Assembly: GCA_046155505.1 (NCBI GenBank)
Contig: JBJXFK010000292.1
Location: forward strand, 1-21,434
DNA: 21,434 nt
Source: JBJXFK01 sp046155505
Lineage (GTDB): Bacteria; Planctomycetota; Phycisphaerae; UBA1845; Fen-1342
Direction of reading: 5' to 3'
Shown here piece by piece: positions 7,994 to 15,138 of this stretch. The notes under the pieces were generated by a model that saw only the letters and a list, made by a program, of their open reading frames with translations, did not search any database and was not told where the DNA came from. How positions within the stretch are numbered: position 1 is the stretch's first letter; the number at the start of each line of letters is the position of its first letter. Both the position numbers and the translations under genes were made by a program.

Positions 7994-8631
7994 TTCTGCT
8001 CCGCAAGCCGCTGACTTTGTACGACGTCGACGCCGCAGGCATCGGCGTGCTCGCGCTGCTGCTCGGCGTGGCGTGGTGGGGCATCGCCACGCCGCTGATG
8101 CACGCCGGTGCGCAAAGCGACGTGGCGCGTTCCGCAGTAAAAGCGGCCGAGGAGTCTCGCCGCGGCGCACGTGCGGCTTTGAACACGCTGGTAGGCGATA
8201 GCGCCGGCCTCGAAGCGCTGCTCGCCGAGTTCAAGGACACCATTCCGACCGAATCGCGGCGCAGCAACGTGATGGCCGATATCGTCGCTCGTGCGACCGC
8301 CGCCGGCGTGCAGGTCACCAGCGTGACGCCGCTCCAACCGCTGCGCGGCGAGCGGCACGTTTCGATCGACACCGATCTGAGCGTAAGGAGCACGCCCGCT
8401 GCGCTCGCGACATTCCTTACGCGGCTCGCGGCGGAATTTCCGTATCACTCGATCGAGGATCTCGCGATCAGCGAAGCGCGCACCGGTAACGCCAGCAATT
8501 CCGGCAACGCTCCCGGCACGGGCGGCGTCGACGGCGAATGCGAAATCAAGCTGCGTTTGCGGCTCTACATGCTCGTCGACGCGCCCAATCTCGCGAGCTC
8601 GCCGCCGCCGAATGCGGGGGCGACACCATGA
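7990..8631 (+). CDS. pilO: PilO-like bitopic assembly protein
   Basis: The 213-residue protein has a short cytoplasmic start, one membrane helix (about 16-37), a helical region (about 40-95) and a C-terminal alpha/beta domain (about 97-195). PilO proteins have this topology and pair with PilN in the periplasm. The stretch STPAALATFLTRLAAEFP (134-151) fits the family's core helix. A Gly/Asn/Ser-rich loop (about 164-180) and a Pro/Ala tail are extra. An in-frame ORF extends left to 7891, but the ATG at 7990 in an ATGA overlap with pilN is the credible start. The assignment depends on position and topology more than sequence motifs. Confidence 0.78.
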   Translation: MILLRKPLTLYDVDAAGIGVLALLLGVAWWGIATPLMHAGAQSDVARSAVKAAEESRRGARAALNTLVGDSAGLEALLAEFKDTIPTESRRSNVMADIVARATAAGVQVTSVTPLQPLRGERHVSIDTDLSVRSTPAALATFLTRLAAEFPYHSIEDLAISEARTGNASNSGNAPGTGGVDGECEIKLRLRLYMLVDAPNLASSPPPNAGATP

Positions 8632-9149
8632 TCTCCCGTCGCACACGCTTGATGGCCGCGGGCCTCGCCAGCACGACGCTGCTCTGGTCGATCGACTGGC
8701 TGACCAGCTCGAAGCCGGTGACGTCTGCCTCGGCCGCGCAGCCGACCGGCATCTCCGCATTGCTGCCTACGTCGCGACCCGCGCCGCTCGATGTTGACGC
8801 GCTCATCGCCCAGGTGCGGGCCGCCTCGTCGCAGCCGAACGCGGTCAGTCCGCTCGACGCGATGCGCAACCCCTTCACGGCCACCGGCACACTCGCACTG
8901 CTCGAAAAAACGCCACTGCTCGCGGGCGCTGCCGGTGCTACCGCGTCCGCAACCGCCGCCGCATCGACGCAACCCACGCTGAGATTGCACGGCGTCATCA
9001 CCGGCGAGCAGCCGATGGCGGTGATCAACAGTTCGATCGTTTCGGTCGGTGCGGCAATTGACGGCTATCGCCTGCGCGAGATCGGCCGCGACTTTGTCGT
9101 GCTCATCGGCGACGAAGGCCCGCTCACGCTTCGTATGGAGCTGCCGTAG
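8628..9149 (+). CDS. PilP/GspC-like periplasmic protein
   Basis: The 173-residue protein starts with a hydrophobic segment (about 8-25) that could be a signal anchor, then a disordered Ala/Pro/Ser region. RNPF at 80-83 precedes an Ala-rich linker and a compact beta domain (about 116-173). RNPF followed by this domain is characteristic of PilP and GspC homology-region proteins, which link the inner-membrane complex to the secretin. Phrases such as LHGVITGEQPMAVI and GYRLREIGRDFVVLI match that small beta fold. No lipobox cysteine is visible, which fits GspC or a non-lipidated PilP. The ATG at 8628 overlaps the pilO-like stop. It is the last gene of the operon; no secretin follows. Confidence 0.7.
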   Translation: MISRRTRLMAAGLASTTLLWSIDWLTSSKPVTSASAAQPTGISALLPTSRPAPLDVDALIAQVRAASSQPNAVSPLDAMRNPFTATGTLALLEKTPLLAGAAGATASATAAASTQPTLRLHGVITGEQPMAVINSSIVSVGAAIDGYRLREIGRDFVVLIGDEGPLTLRMELP

Positions 9150-9244
9150 CTCCGACCGACGGAACGCCGCACACAACCCGCAGAACCCTCGCCGAAGGTT
9201 GCGTGTGTCATCGCGCGCGAACATCGCGCGGGGAGAATCGCGCG

Positions 9245-9306
9245 GGGAGCATCGGCCTCCGGCCGGTGCGAACAGTATCCCGACCGACCGGAGGCCGATG
9301 CTTCCC
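9245..9306. repeat. Large hairpin, dispersed palindrome family copy A
   Basis: The left arm at 9245-9267 pairs with 9283-9306. The core GCATCGGCCTCCGG (9249-9262) is perfectly complementary to 9288-9301. The stem continues past one mismatch and one bulge, and the loop is about 15 nt. There is no U tract, so a classic intrinsic terminator is not indicated, though the stem could stop or stabilise the end of the operon transcript. The arm core (ATCGGCC then TC then CGGCCG) resembles the arm of the hairpin at 10127-10212, so this is probably one copy of a dispersed element. Confidence 0.75.
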
Positions 9307-9354
9307 ATGAGCGCGTGCGCTCTGTTTCGGGGAATACGCGGCCCACCTCATCGG

Positions 9355-9360
9355 TATAAT
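9355..9360 (+). promoter_or_regulatory. Candidate -10 box for the YceI-like gene
   Basis: A perfect TATAAT stands out in this GC-rich intergenic DNA, 93 nt before the ATG at 9454. No convincing -35 hexamer lies 16-18 nt upstream, so promoter activity is only suggested. Confidence 0.35.
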
Positions 9361-9453
9361 CCCTCGTCCGTTCACGTTAGGTGATCGTCGGCGTCGCAGC
9401 GTGCGTTCGCCACCGCGTCGAAGCCTCGGGCCAATGTTACGAAAGGGAAGTCG

Positions 9454-10077
9454 ATGAAGGTCTCCTCCTGGATCGCCGGCGGAATTGCCGGCCTGCTGCT
9501 GTCGGCGAGCGCGTTCGCCGCCGCGAGCGAGTTTAGCTTCAAGGACAACAAGGGCGTTAACTCGGTTTATTTCCTGCTCGACTCCGAGTTGGAGCCGATC
9601 ATGGGCCTCGCGTCGGGCATCTCGGGCACGCTCAGCTTCGACGCCGAGAACCCGAAGGCGACGACCGGCAAGATCGTCGTCGATGCCGAGTCGCTGCACA
9701 CTGAAAACAAGGGCATGAAGGATACGCTCCACAACGCCGAGTGGATGGACGTCAAGAAGAATCCCGAAATCAGCTATACATTCAAAACGATCAAGGATGC
9801 CAAGAAGGTCGGCGACAACCAGTGGGAGCTGAGCGTCGTCGGTGACTTCGCCTGCAAGGGCAAGACCAAAGAGATCGCCGCCACCGTTCGCGCGTCGTAT
9901 CTGCCCGACAAGCTCCAGAGTCGCGAGCGCGGCAAGAAGGGTGATTTGCTCGTCCTGCGCAGCGAATTCAAGATCAGCCGTAAGGATTTTGAGATCAAGC
10001 CCGACGTGCCGGTCGCGGTCGTCGCCGATGAGATTCAGATCAAGGTGCAGATCGTCGGCTGGACCGAGAAGAAGTAA
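9454..10077 (+). CDS. YceI-family periplasmic protein
   Basis: The 207-residue protein has a signal peptide (positively charged start, hydrophobic core at about 7-21, cleavage near AFAA-ASE). A single YceI domain (about 26-205) follows, a lipocalin-like barrel that binds isoprenoid-type lipids in characterised members. Recognisable family phrases are GTLSFD, GKIVVDAESLHT, LHNAEWMDVKKNPEISYTF (the usual wldv..P.i.F block) and the late DFEIKPDVPVAVVADEIQI strand. A GAAAGGGAAG Shine-Dalgarno ends 3 nt before the ATG. The gene stands alone between two large hairpins, so it is probably a single-gene transcript. The ligand is unknown. Confidence 0.9.
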   Translation: MKVSSWIAGGIAGLLLSASAFAAASEFSFKDNKGVNSVYFLLDSELEPIMGLASGISGTLSFDAENPKATTGKIVVDAESLHTENKGMKDTLHNAEWMDVKKNPEISYTFKTIKDAKKVGDNQWELSVVGDFACKGKTKEIAATVRASYLPDKLQSRERGKKGDLLVLRSEFKISRKDFEIKPDVPVAVVADEIQIKVQIVGWTEKK

Positions 10078-10126
10078 CAAGCAGCACGGTCGCGCGGCCA
10101 TCGCGCCGCCGCGGTGGCGACCCGCC

Positions 10127-10212
10127 CGGTAGCGATCGGCCCTCTGCGGCCGACGCCGTTTTTCGCGTGCGTGCTGCGCACGCAGTCGGCCACGGAGGGC
10201 CGATCGCTACCG
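10127..10212. repeat. Large hairpin between convergent genes, palindrome family copy B
   Basis: The 28-nt left arm (10127-10154) pairs with 10185-10212 at 26 of 28 positions. The loop carries a nested stem of GCGTGCG against CGCACGC (10165-10171 with 10177-10183). It lies between the YceI-like gene and the end of the convergent minus-strand gene at 10234, where a bidirectional stop would be useful. The arm begins CGGTAGCGATCGGCC and shares the ATCGGCC core with copy A at 9245-9306. Confidence 0.8.
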
Positions 10213-10233
10213 CACGACTCGCACCGCGCGTAC

Positions 10234-10641
10234 TCAACCGCTGCTCCGCCACCACGCATAGGCCGCGATGCATCCGAACACAACGATCGCGAACAACCAG
10301 CTCGACGGCGAATTACGCCGCTGCCAGCGCGTGAGCGCCTCGCGCTCCAATTCCTCTTCCGCGTCGCGCCACTTGACGAGGCCGCGCCACTTGTCCCCGC
10401 CATCGAGAAACCCGCTGAACACGCGGTCGGCAAGCTCGACCGTCACCGGCGAATCCGCCCGATAGTGGCCGCTCGCGTCGCGATACTCCAACCGCCCGCC
10501 CGAAATCTGCACGTAGTCCTCCAGCGCGCGTTGGAGAATCACGAACTCATCCGCGTTCATCGCCAGCCGCCGAACAGCACCGCTCACTTCATCGGGCGTG
10601 GGGTGGCGTTTCTCGCCACCGTCGCTGGTCTTCAATTTCAT
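10234..10641 (-). CDS. Unknown protein with C-terminal membrane anchor
   Basis: I do not recognise this 135-residue protein. It begins with a charged segment (MKLKTSDGGEK), then a mixed helical region including DEFVILQRALEDYVQ and a Trp-containing KWRGLVKWRDAEEELERE helix. It ends with one membrane helix (about 113-131) and WWRSSG, so the soluble part probably faces the cytoplasm, tail-anchored. ATG 10641 is preferred over the GTG at 10650 because GGAG (10650-10653 on this strand) is 8 nt upstream of the ATG. The TlpA-like gene lies 106 nt downstream on the same coding strand at higher coordinates, so the two could share a transcript. Codon bias matches its neighbours. Confidence 0.7.
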   Translation of the reverse strand: MKLKTSDGGEKRHPTPDEVSGAVRRLAMNADEFVILQRALEDYVQISGGRLEYRDASGHYRADSPVTVELADRVFSGFLDGGDKWRGLVKWRDAEEELEREALTRWQRRNSPSSWLFAIVVFGCIAAYAWWRSSG

Positions 10642-10747
10642 CCGCGACACTCCACGGCTCGCGCGGCTTCACGAGTCGGGTGAAGCGTGCGGTGCATTCT
10701 CGCACGCCCGGCGGCGGCGCGCGAATGATAAGCTGCCCCATTCTTTA

Positions 10748-11908
10748 TCATCGCCCCATGTCGACAATCCATCCACGCCACTCGTCGCCGCCCGTCGAGC
10801 CAACCAGGTTCCCGCGCGGATCGATGACCAGCACGAACGGCGTCTCGCGCACGCCCCAGGTGCGCACAAAGTCGCCCGCCCAGCCGCGACCGTCATGGAC
10901 TTGCGGCCATTCGATGTTCAGCGAGCGCGCGACCGCGAGCATCGCATCGTTCGATTGATCGAGATTTACGCCGATCACACGCACGTTTTGACGCGCCGCA
11001 CGGGTCGATTCCACCTCGGCCACGCGTTCGCGACTGGCCGCATCAATCGACGACCAAACCACGATGACGACCGTCTGCCCAGGCCACGCGGTCGTGTCGA
11101 TCTCGCTGTTTGTCGTTGCGCTCCGCAACGAGAACGGTTTGCCGACCGCCTCGCGCCGTCGCACGTCGGCACTCAATTGCTCGGCGACCCCGCTGTCCGG
11201 CCAGTCGCGCGCCAGCCGCGTCGCGATGTCACGCATCTCGCCCTGTCGGCCGCGCCGAGCCGCGTCGTCGTACAAAATCGTCGCAATTCGCGGCACATGC
11301 CGGCTCAGCGGATACGCCGCCGCATACTCGCGATAGGCGTCGAGCCGCGCCGGCTCCCAATCCCCGTCCCCTAGCCGCACACGCACATTTCCGAATTCGC
11401 CGCGCGTCGATCGCAGCTCGATCCGCCAATACGCGGCCTCATGCAGCGACGCCGGCGACGGCGGCCGTTCGAGCCACGTTGCGACCACGCGCTCCAACTC
11501 GCCAAAATCGCCGCCCTCGAGCGTGCCCAGTTCGAACAGTGTCGCCAACTCGCGGCGACATGCCTCGTCGATTTTCGCCGCGCCCGGATAGGACGCGCGA
11601 TAGATGCGCAGTTTTTCGAGCAGTTGCCGCCGCCGCTCGATCCGCGTCGCAAATCCGCCGCTGCCGCCCGCGACCGGATCGTCGTTCGACAATCGCTCGA
11701 TCGATTCCCACAGTGCGGCGTCCGGCGACGTGACCGGCACGGGCGACGCGGACGGTCCGAGCGAAGCGGACCGTTCGGTCGATTCGGCCCGCCCGGTCGT
11801 CGCCGTTTGTCCGCCCGCGAGCGGCGCAAACAGGCCAACCGACACCGCGATCGCGAGTGCCGCGGACAGCCATCGCCAATCGGAGGCAACTTGCAAACCT
11901 CTGTTCAT
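10748..11908 (-). CDS. Secreted TlpA/thioredoxin-fold protein lacking the CxxC motif
   Basis: The 386-residue protein has an N-terminal signal or anchor helix (about 13-30), a helical TPR-like middle (about 65-250) and a C-terminal thioredoxin fold (about 255-386). The fold is recognisable from VVIVVWSSIDAASRE (280-294), which aligns with the usual FWASWCGPCRxE; VIGVNLDQS (311-319); and the cis-proline loop VRETPFVLVIDPRGN (353-367). At the active site the CxxC pair is replaced by DAAS (289-292). The only cysteine left is Cys117, in the helical part. It cannot be a conventional disulfide reductase; a binding or scaffold role is more likely. The ATG at 11908 is followed by a good signal sequence. 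Confidence 0.78.
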   Translation of the reverse strand: MNRGLQVASDWRWLSAALAIAVSVGLFAPLAGGQTATTGRAESTERSASLGPSASPVPVTSPDAALWESIERLSNDDPVAGGSGGFATRIERRRQLLEKLRIYRASYPGAAKIDEACRRELATLFELGTLEGGDFGELERVVATWLERPPSPASLHEAAYWRIELRSTRGEFGNVRVRLGDGDWEPARLDAYREYAAAYPLSRHVPRIATILYDDAARRGRQGEMRDIATRLARDWPDSGVAEQLSADVRRREAVGKPFSLRSATTNSEIDTTAWPGQTVVIVVWSSIDAASRERVAEVESTRAARQNVRVIGVNLDQSNDAMLAVARSLNIEWPQVHDGRGWAGDFVRTWGVRETPFVLVIDPRGNLVGSTGGDEWRGWIVDMGR

Positions 11909-12412
11909 GCCTTACATCCTGCCCGATCCGCCGACCCACGGCAACCACGTGAGTGCGCGCAACGAGCGTGGTCCGAACGCGAAGCGCCAGCGAGTGCCCC
12001 GAGTGACAGCGACAACAAACGGCGCTCGACCATTCATCGCGCATCGGCGCGTGTGAAAATGTCCACCCCCACTATCACTTGTATTATGGCCGCTCAATTT
12101 GTTCCCTGGCCGCGAAGCTCCTCTCGAAGAGCAAGCCCTGCCCATCTGAAATCGCAAATCTCTATCCTGATCTCTGAATTCTGAATCCAGAACGCGCCCG
12201 CTCCGATCCGACCGCGACTCCCGCCCCCGCTACGCAAGTCCGCAAATCCCGGGCAACATCTTTCTGTTCCGCCGTGATCTCCGTGACCTCTGTGGCTCAC
12301 GATTTCGCGGCCGAAATTCGCTGGCATCACGCCGCGGACGTGTCTATACTGTGCCCCGGCAGGGTTGCCAACGACGGTTTCAATTCGGTTGCGTGCATGG
12401 AGGTACGCAGGC
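11909..12412. other. Divergent intergenic region with dispersed-repeat debris
   Basis: This 504-nt region separates the minus-strand TlpA-like gene from the plus-strand coiled-coil gene and must hold promoters for both. No frame looks coding. It is locally less GC-rich and contains a CTGAATTCTGAAT stretch near 12174 and a CCGTGATCT-type 9-nt repeat at 12272-12298. A weak TATACT at 12345-12350 may be the -10 box for the plus-strand pair. Confidence 0.55.
12272..12298. repeat. 9-nt tandem repeat, CCACAGAGG-type dispersed intergenic sequence
   Basis: Three imperfect 9-nt units (CCGTGATCT, CCGTGACCT, CTGTGGCTC) lie in a row. Read on the minus strand they give AGCCACAGAGG followed by TCACGGAG units. 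This resembles a short intergenic repeat found scattered in many unrelated bacterial genomes, which in translation gives spurious HRGH-type peptides. The recognition is from memory, not a search. Confidence 0.5.
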
Positions 12413-13183
12413 ATGACATCCACGCCCTCGTTCTGGAAACGCGTTGAGAACTTCGTTCGCGGACGTAACGGCATCGATGATTTTTCGGTCCTCACGCCGG
12501 TGCATTTCGAAACCGCCCGGCCCGCAAACAAAAACGGCAACGGCAACGGTCACGTCGATCGCGATCTGCGCGGCGGATCGCTGAGCGATTGGTTGCCGTG
12601 GCCCCGCAAACGCGCCAGCGTGAACGAACTTCGCGAAGGCTATGCCCGCATGCTCGAACTGCTCGACGCGGTGCGCGGCCACTTCGATTCGCAGGATCGC
12701 CGATCGGCTGAGCTGAACGGCTCGATTCAGCAAATCGCCGGCACGCTCGAACAACTGGCGCAGCACCAGCGCAGCCAGGGATCGCACATCGCCACGATGG
12801 CCGGCCAGATCGACGCAGTCGGCCGCGCGTCAGGGCCGCTGATCGCCGGCCTGATCGAGCTTCCTGCATCGCTCCAGTCGCAAGCCGACGCGGTCCGCAG
12901 CGTCGCCAAGCGCTTGGAAACCGCCCATGCCGAGCAAGCGCAAGTTGTGGACGCCCTCAGTCGCTTCGGCGACGCGGGCGAGACGCTGCGCCAATCCGGC
13001 GAAGCACAAGTAAACGCCCTCTCACGCCTGCACGCCGGCAGCCAGCAGTTGCAGGACGCCCTGACCAGCGCGATCAAGCAGCAAAATCGCCGCATCACGC
13101 TGCTCGTGGCGATCGTCGGCGGCATCGGCCTGGTGATGCTCGCCGGCATGCTCGTGCTCGCCGCCGTGGTGCTCCGTCAATGA
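12413..13183 (+). CDS. Coiled-coil protein with C-terminal membrane anchor, unknown function
   Basis: The 256-residue protein starts with a Trp/Arg-containing segment, then an Asn/Gly low-complexity linker (39-46) and WLPWPRKRASVNELREGY (60-77). A long helical, Gln/Ala-rich region with heptad character runs from about 85 to 225, and one membrane helix at about 228-253 ends the protein. The layout resembles the helical part of chemoreceptors turned inside out: cytoplasmic helices and a tail anchor, with no ligand domain. I cannot name a family. GGAGG at 12399-12403 is 9 nt from the ATG at 12413, so the in-frame TTG at 12365 is not needed. The stop overlaps the next ATG by 4 nt. Confidence 0.78.
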   Translation: MTSTPSFWKRVENFVRGRNGIDDFSVLTPVHFETARPANKNGNGNGHVDRDLRGGSLSDWLPWPRKRASVNELREGYARMLELLDAVRGHFDSQDRRSAELNGSIQQIAGTLEQLAQHQRSQGSHIATMAGQIDAVGRASGPLIAGLIELPASLQSQADAVRSVAKRLETAHAEQAQVVDALSRFGDAGETLRQSGEAQVNALSRLHAGSQQLQDALTSAIKQQNRRITLLVAIVGGIGLVMLAGMLVLAAVVLRQ

Positions 13184-13521
13184 AGCTGCGTCGCGGACAA
13201 CGTCGAAATCAACCGCACTGGCGCGCTGCAACACTGCGGCGCGCCGCTCGTCGCTGCGCTCAAGTTCGTCGCGGCAGCAAAGTTCGCCAGTCGTCTCCCA
13301 TCGGACTTCTGAAACGAGGTACCTCGTTGAAAACCCATGCCGCGCGCCGTCGTCAGTCGCTCCGCGGCCGCGCGGCCGCTTCGGCGCGACGCAAGTCGCG
13401 CCAAACACACATCACAAGATCGCCGGCGCGCATCGCCGCTACCGCACTCGTCCTCGGCCTGCTCGGCACGATCGCCGGCGGCTACGCTTTCGCCGCCGCG
13501 TCGCAATACTTCGCGCGCTGA
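13180..13521 (+). CDS. Arginine-rich small protein with C-terminal membrane helix (probable)
   Basis: The 113-residue protein begins in an ATGA overlap with the coiled-coil gene. About 85 residues are extremely basic, with 24 arginines by my count and no aspartate or glutamate in the whole protein. It ends in a clear membrane helix (about 86-108, LVLGLLGTIAGGYAFAAA). The basic part could bind nucleic acid, acidic lipid head groups or an acidic partner. Arg-rich, acid-free frames are also typical of shadow frames in GC-rich DNA, so some doubt remains. The start overlap, the good helix and the C-ending codons in the last third favour a real gene. No family recognised. Confidence 0.55.
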   Translation: MKLRRGQRRNQPHWRAATLRRAARRCAQVRRGSKVRQSSPIGLLKRGTSLKTHAARRRQSLRGRAAASARRKSRQTHITRSPARIAATALVLGLLGTIAGGYAFAAASQYFAR

Positions 13522-13584
13522 TCACTCTTCCCCGCTCGGAACTCGGCGCGGCAAGTGTTCACTGATGCGACTCAATTCAAGAAA

Positions 13585-13603
13585 GACCGGTCGGAGACCG
13601 GTC
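13585..13603. repeat. GACCGGTC inverted repeat hairpin
   Basis: Two copies of the self-palindromic octamer GACCGGTC (13585-13592 and 13596-13603) are separated by GGA and can form an 8-bp stem. It lies between the convergent coiled-coil/Arg-rich pair and the ImuA-like gene. Two near-identical 15-nt units of the type GCGCATGCCCCCGCG follow directly (about 13610-13638). Confidence 0.6.
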
Positions 13604-13660
13604 CCCCAGCGCATGCCCCCGCGGCGCATGCCTCCGCAGCGCAGTCGCGCGACGCATGCA

Positions 13661-14707
13661 CTACGCCGTCGCGCGCAGCGGCAATTCACGCAAATCCACG
13701 CGCTGCGTCGAATATGGCAGCACCACATCCGGCCACTCAACCTGCGCCATCGCGCCCGGCTGACCATCTCGCAATTTGAGCACCGTAACCAGCGACCGCC
13801 GCACCAGCATCGACGCCGGCAGCGAATCGACCTGCAAGCGCGACGCTGCGAAGGTATTCCCCCCATCGCGCGTCACCTTGATGAATAGCCCAACCGCCCC
13901 GCCGCTCTCGGCCGCTAGTTGCAGCCGTCGCGAAACATACGGATCGATCTCGCGCACCGGCGCGATCACCGCGCCGACGCCGCGACAGCGCAGCGCCTGC
14001 TCGCTGACCCAGAGCACCTCCGCCGGCCGACGCGCGCGTATGACGATCAACTGATCCAGCGGTACGCCGCAGCGCCGCGCCGCGGGCGGATAAAAGTCGT
14101 TCTCCAGATCGAGCAGCAAAATCTTGCGACGGGCAGGCAAGGCGGCCCGGGCCGCGGCTTGCAGGGCGAGGAAGCGAGCCGCAGACCCGAGCCGAGGTGC
14201 GAGGAGTTCGTGAATGGCGGCCCGCGCCAGCCCGCCGCCGAGCGCCTCATCGAGCGCCGCAAAACCCGTGGCAAACCGCTCGTCACGCGGTCGCCAGCGC
14301 GAACGAATATCGTCCAATTGCCGCACGAGTTGGGCGATGCGCCGCTGCCGTTCTCCGCCGCCGCCAGCCGACGGCTCGACCGTTACAAGGTCGGTCGGCA
14401 CATCGGCCGCGCGCGGTGAGAGCGGATCCTCGGACGGCAAAGCAGAACCAGATTGATCCGACACGCGCCCGAGGCCGGGCCTGGCCGCGCGTTCGTCGAG
14501 TTTTTCGGTCAGAACCTCGGCCGACAGATCAGCCCGAATGTCGAACACACGCTCGGCGAAATCATCCGGCGGCGGGGCGGCGCCCCTCCTGCGCCGCACC
14601 GCCCGATCGGCCCCGTCGCCGTCATCGCCCACATAGCAGCTCTCCGCGGAAAGCAGCAGCTTTACGCGGTCGGCAGCCAGGTCGGCGAGTTGGGCAGTCA
14701 GCGGCAC
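13661..14707 (-). CDS. imuA: ImuA-like RecA-fold protein
   Basis: The 348-residue protein has a poorly conserved N-terminal part (about 1-140) and a RecA-like core (about 143-285). Family-type phrases are RFATGFAALDEALGGGLARAAIHELLA (starting at 144), ILLLDLENDFYPPAA (196-210), RARRPAEVLWVSEQALRCRGVGAVIAP (starting at 224) and SRRLQLAAESGGAVGLF (259-275). ImuA proteins work with ImuB and DnaE2 in damage-induced mutagenic repair synthesis. The Walker A position reads LAPRLGSAARF (169-179) with no GK(S/T), so ATP hydrolysis is doubtful, as for other ImuA proteins. Start is GTG 14707, with GGAG six nt upstream on this strand. No imuB or dnaE2 is adjacent: the neighbour downstream is a convergent gene. 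Confidence 0.72.
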   Translation of the reverse strand: MPLTAQLADLAADRVKLLLSAESCYVGDDGDGADRAVRRRRGAAPPPDDFAERVFDIRADLSAEVLTEKLDERAARPGLGRVSDQSGSALPSEDPLSPRAADVPTDLVTVEPSAGGGGERQRRIAQLVRQLDDIRSRWRPRDERFATGFAALDEALGGGLARAAIHELLAPRLGSAARFLALQAAARAALPARRKILLLDLENDFYPPAARRCGVPLDQLIVIRARRPAEVLWVSEQALRCRGVGAVIAPVREIDPYVSRRLQLAAESGGAVGLFIKVTRDGGNTFAASRLQVDSLPASMLVRRSLVTVLKLRDGQPGAMAQVEWPDVVLPYSTQRVDLRELPLRATA

Positions 14708-15138
14708 CGAGCGCTCCGGTGTTCGGTTTTTGGTCTACGTTCGATATGCCTAACATAACCCGAATATCAGGCGGATGCAAATCTTTTTCGCCGGGGCGGG
14801 GAAATTTGGATCAAACACAGAAAACGCATCGGAAGTGTGGCATTGCGGATCGCCAAGCGCAAAAAAGCAAAGCGGCAGGCCCTCATCCTTGGGCCTGCCG
14901 ATTGCGGGTCGGTGAGCATGGAACAAAGCGGAAGTTTGTTGCGTCGGAGCGGGCGTTTGTGGCCTGCCGTTGCTCGCGACTTTCACCCGATGTTAGGCCG
15001 TTGACCCGCGCGCGATCCATCCAAATCCGCCGCGATCGCTCGATGAAACCGCTTGAATCGCGCGTGTCCGATCATTCGTGCGCCGCGCGCGACGGACCGC
15101 ACACTTTCGCAGACCCACACGCCGAAAATCGCCTCAAT
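14708..15138. other. Intergenic region upstream of imuA-like gene
   Basis: This 431-nt region has no convincing gene. It must hold the imuA-like promoter (AT-richer around 14720-14765), and it contains a perfect terminator-like hairpin at 14873-14900. A 9-bp inverted pair GCCTAACAT / ATGTTAGGC lies near its two ends (14747-14755 and 14990-14998). A 78-codon minus-strand frame (14750-14986) crosses the hairpin and is not supported. Confidence 0.5.
14854..14900 (-). terminator. Rho-independent terminator-like hairpin, minus strand
   Basis: CGGCAGGCCC (14873-14882) pairs perfectly with GGGCCTGCCG (14891-14900) around an 8-nt loop. On the minus strand the stem is followed by CTTTGCTTTTTTGCG, a usable U-rich tract. 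It would end transcripts coming from the conserved hypothetical gene at 15139-15888, although it lies about 240 nt beyond that stop, and it would insulate imuA. Confidence 0.6.

Larger units (their letters stand above)
9150..9453. other. Intergenic region with tandem repeat and hairpin
   Basis: This gene-free stretch follows the pilus operon. It holds two 13-bp direct copies of ATCGCGCGGGGAG (9223-9235 and 9237-9249, 14-nt period). A large hairpin comes next, then a TATAAT hexamer at 9355-9360, and finally the leader of the YceI-like gene. No plausible coding frame was found. Confidence 0.7.

Noticed and set aside
13609..13640. Repeated GCGCATGCC units as a possible CRISPR or VNTR array
   Set aside because: Only two near-copies of about 15 nt without spacers; too short to be an array.
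14750..14986. 78-codon minus-strand frame upstream of imuA
   Set aside because: It runs through a perfect terminator-like hairpin, has no Shine-Dalgarno and no recognisable features.
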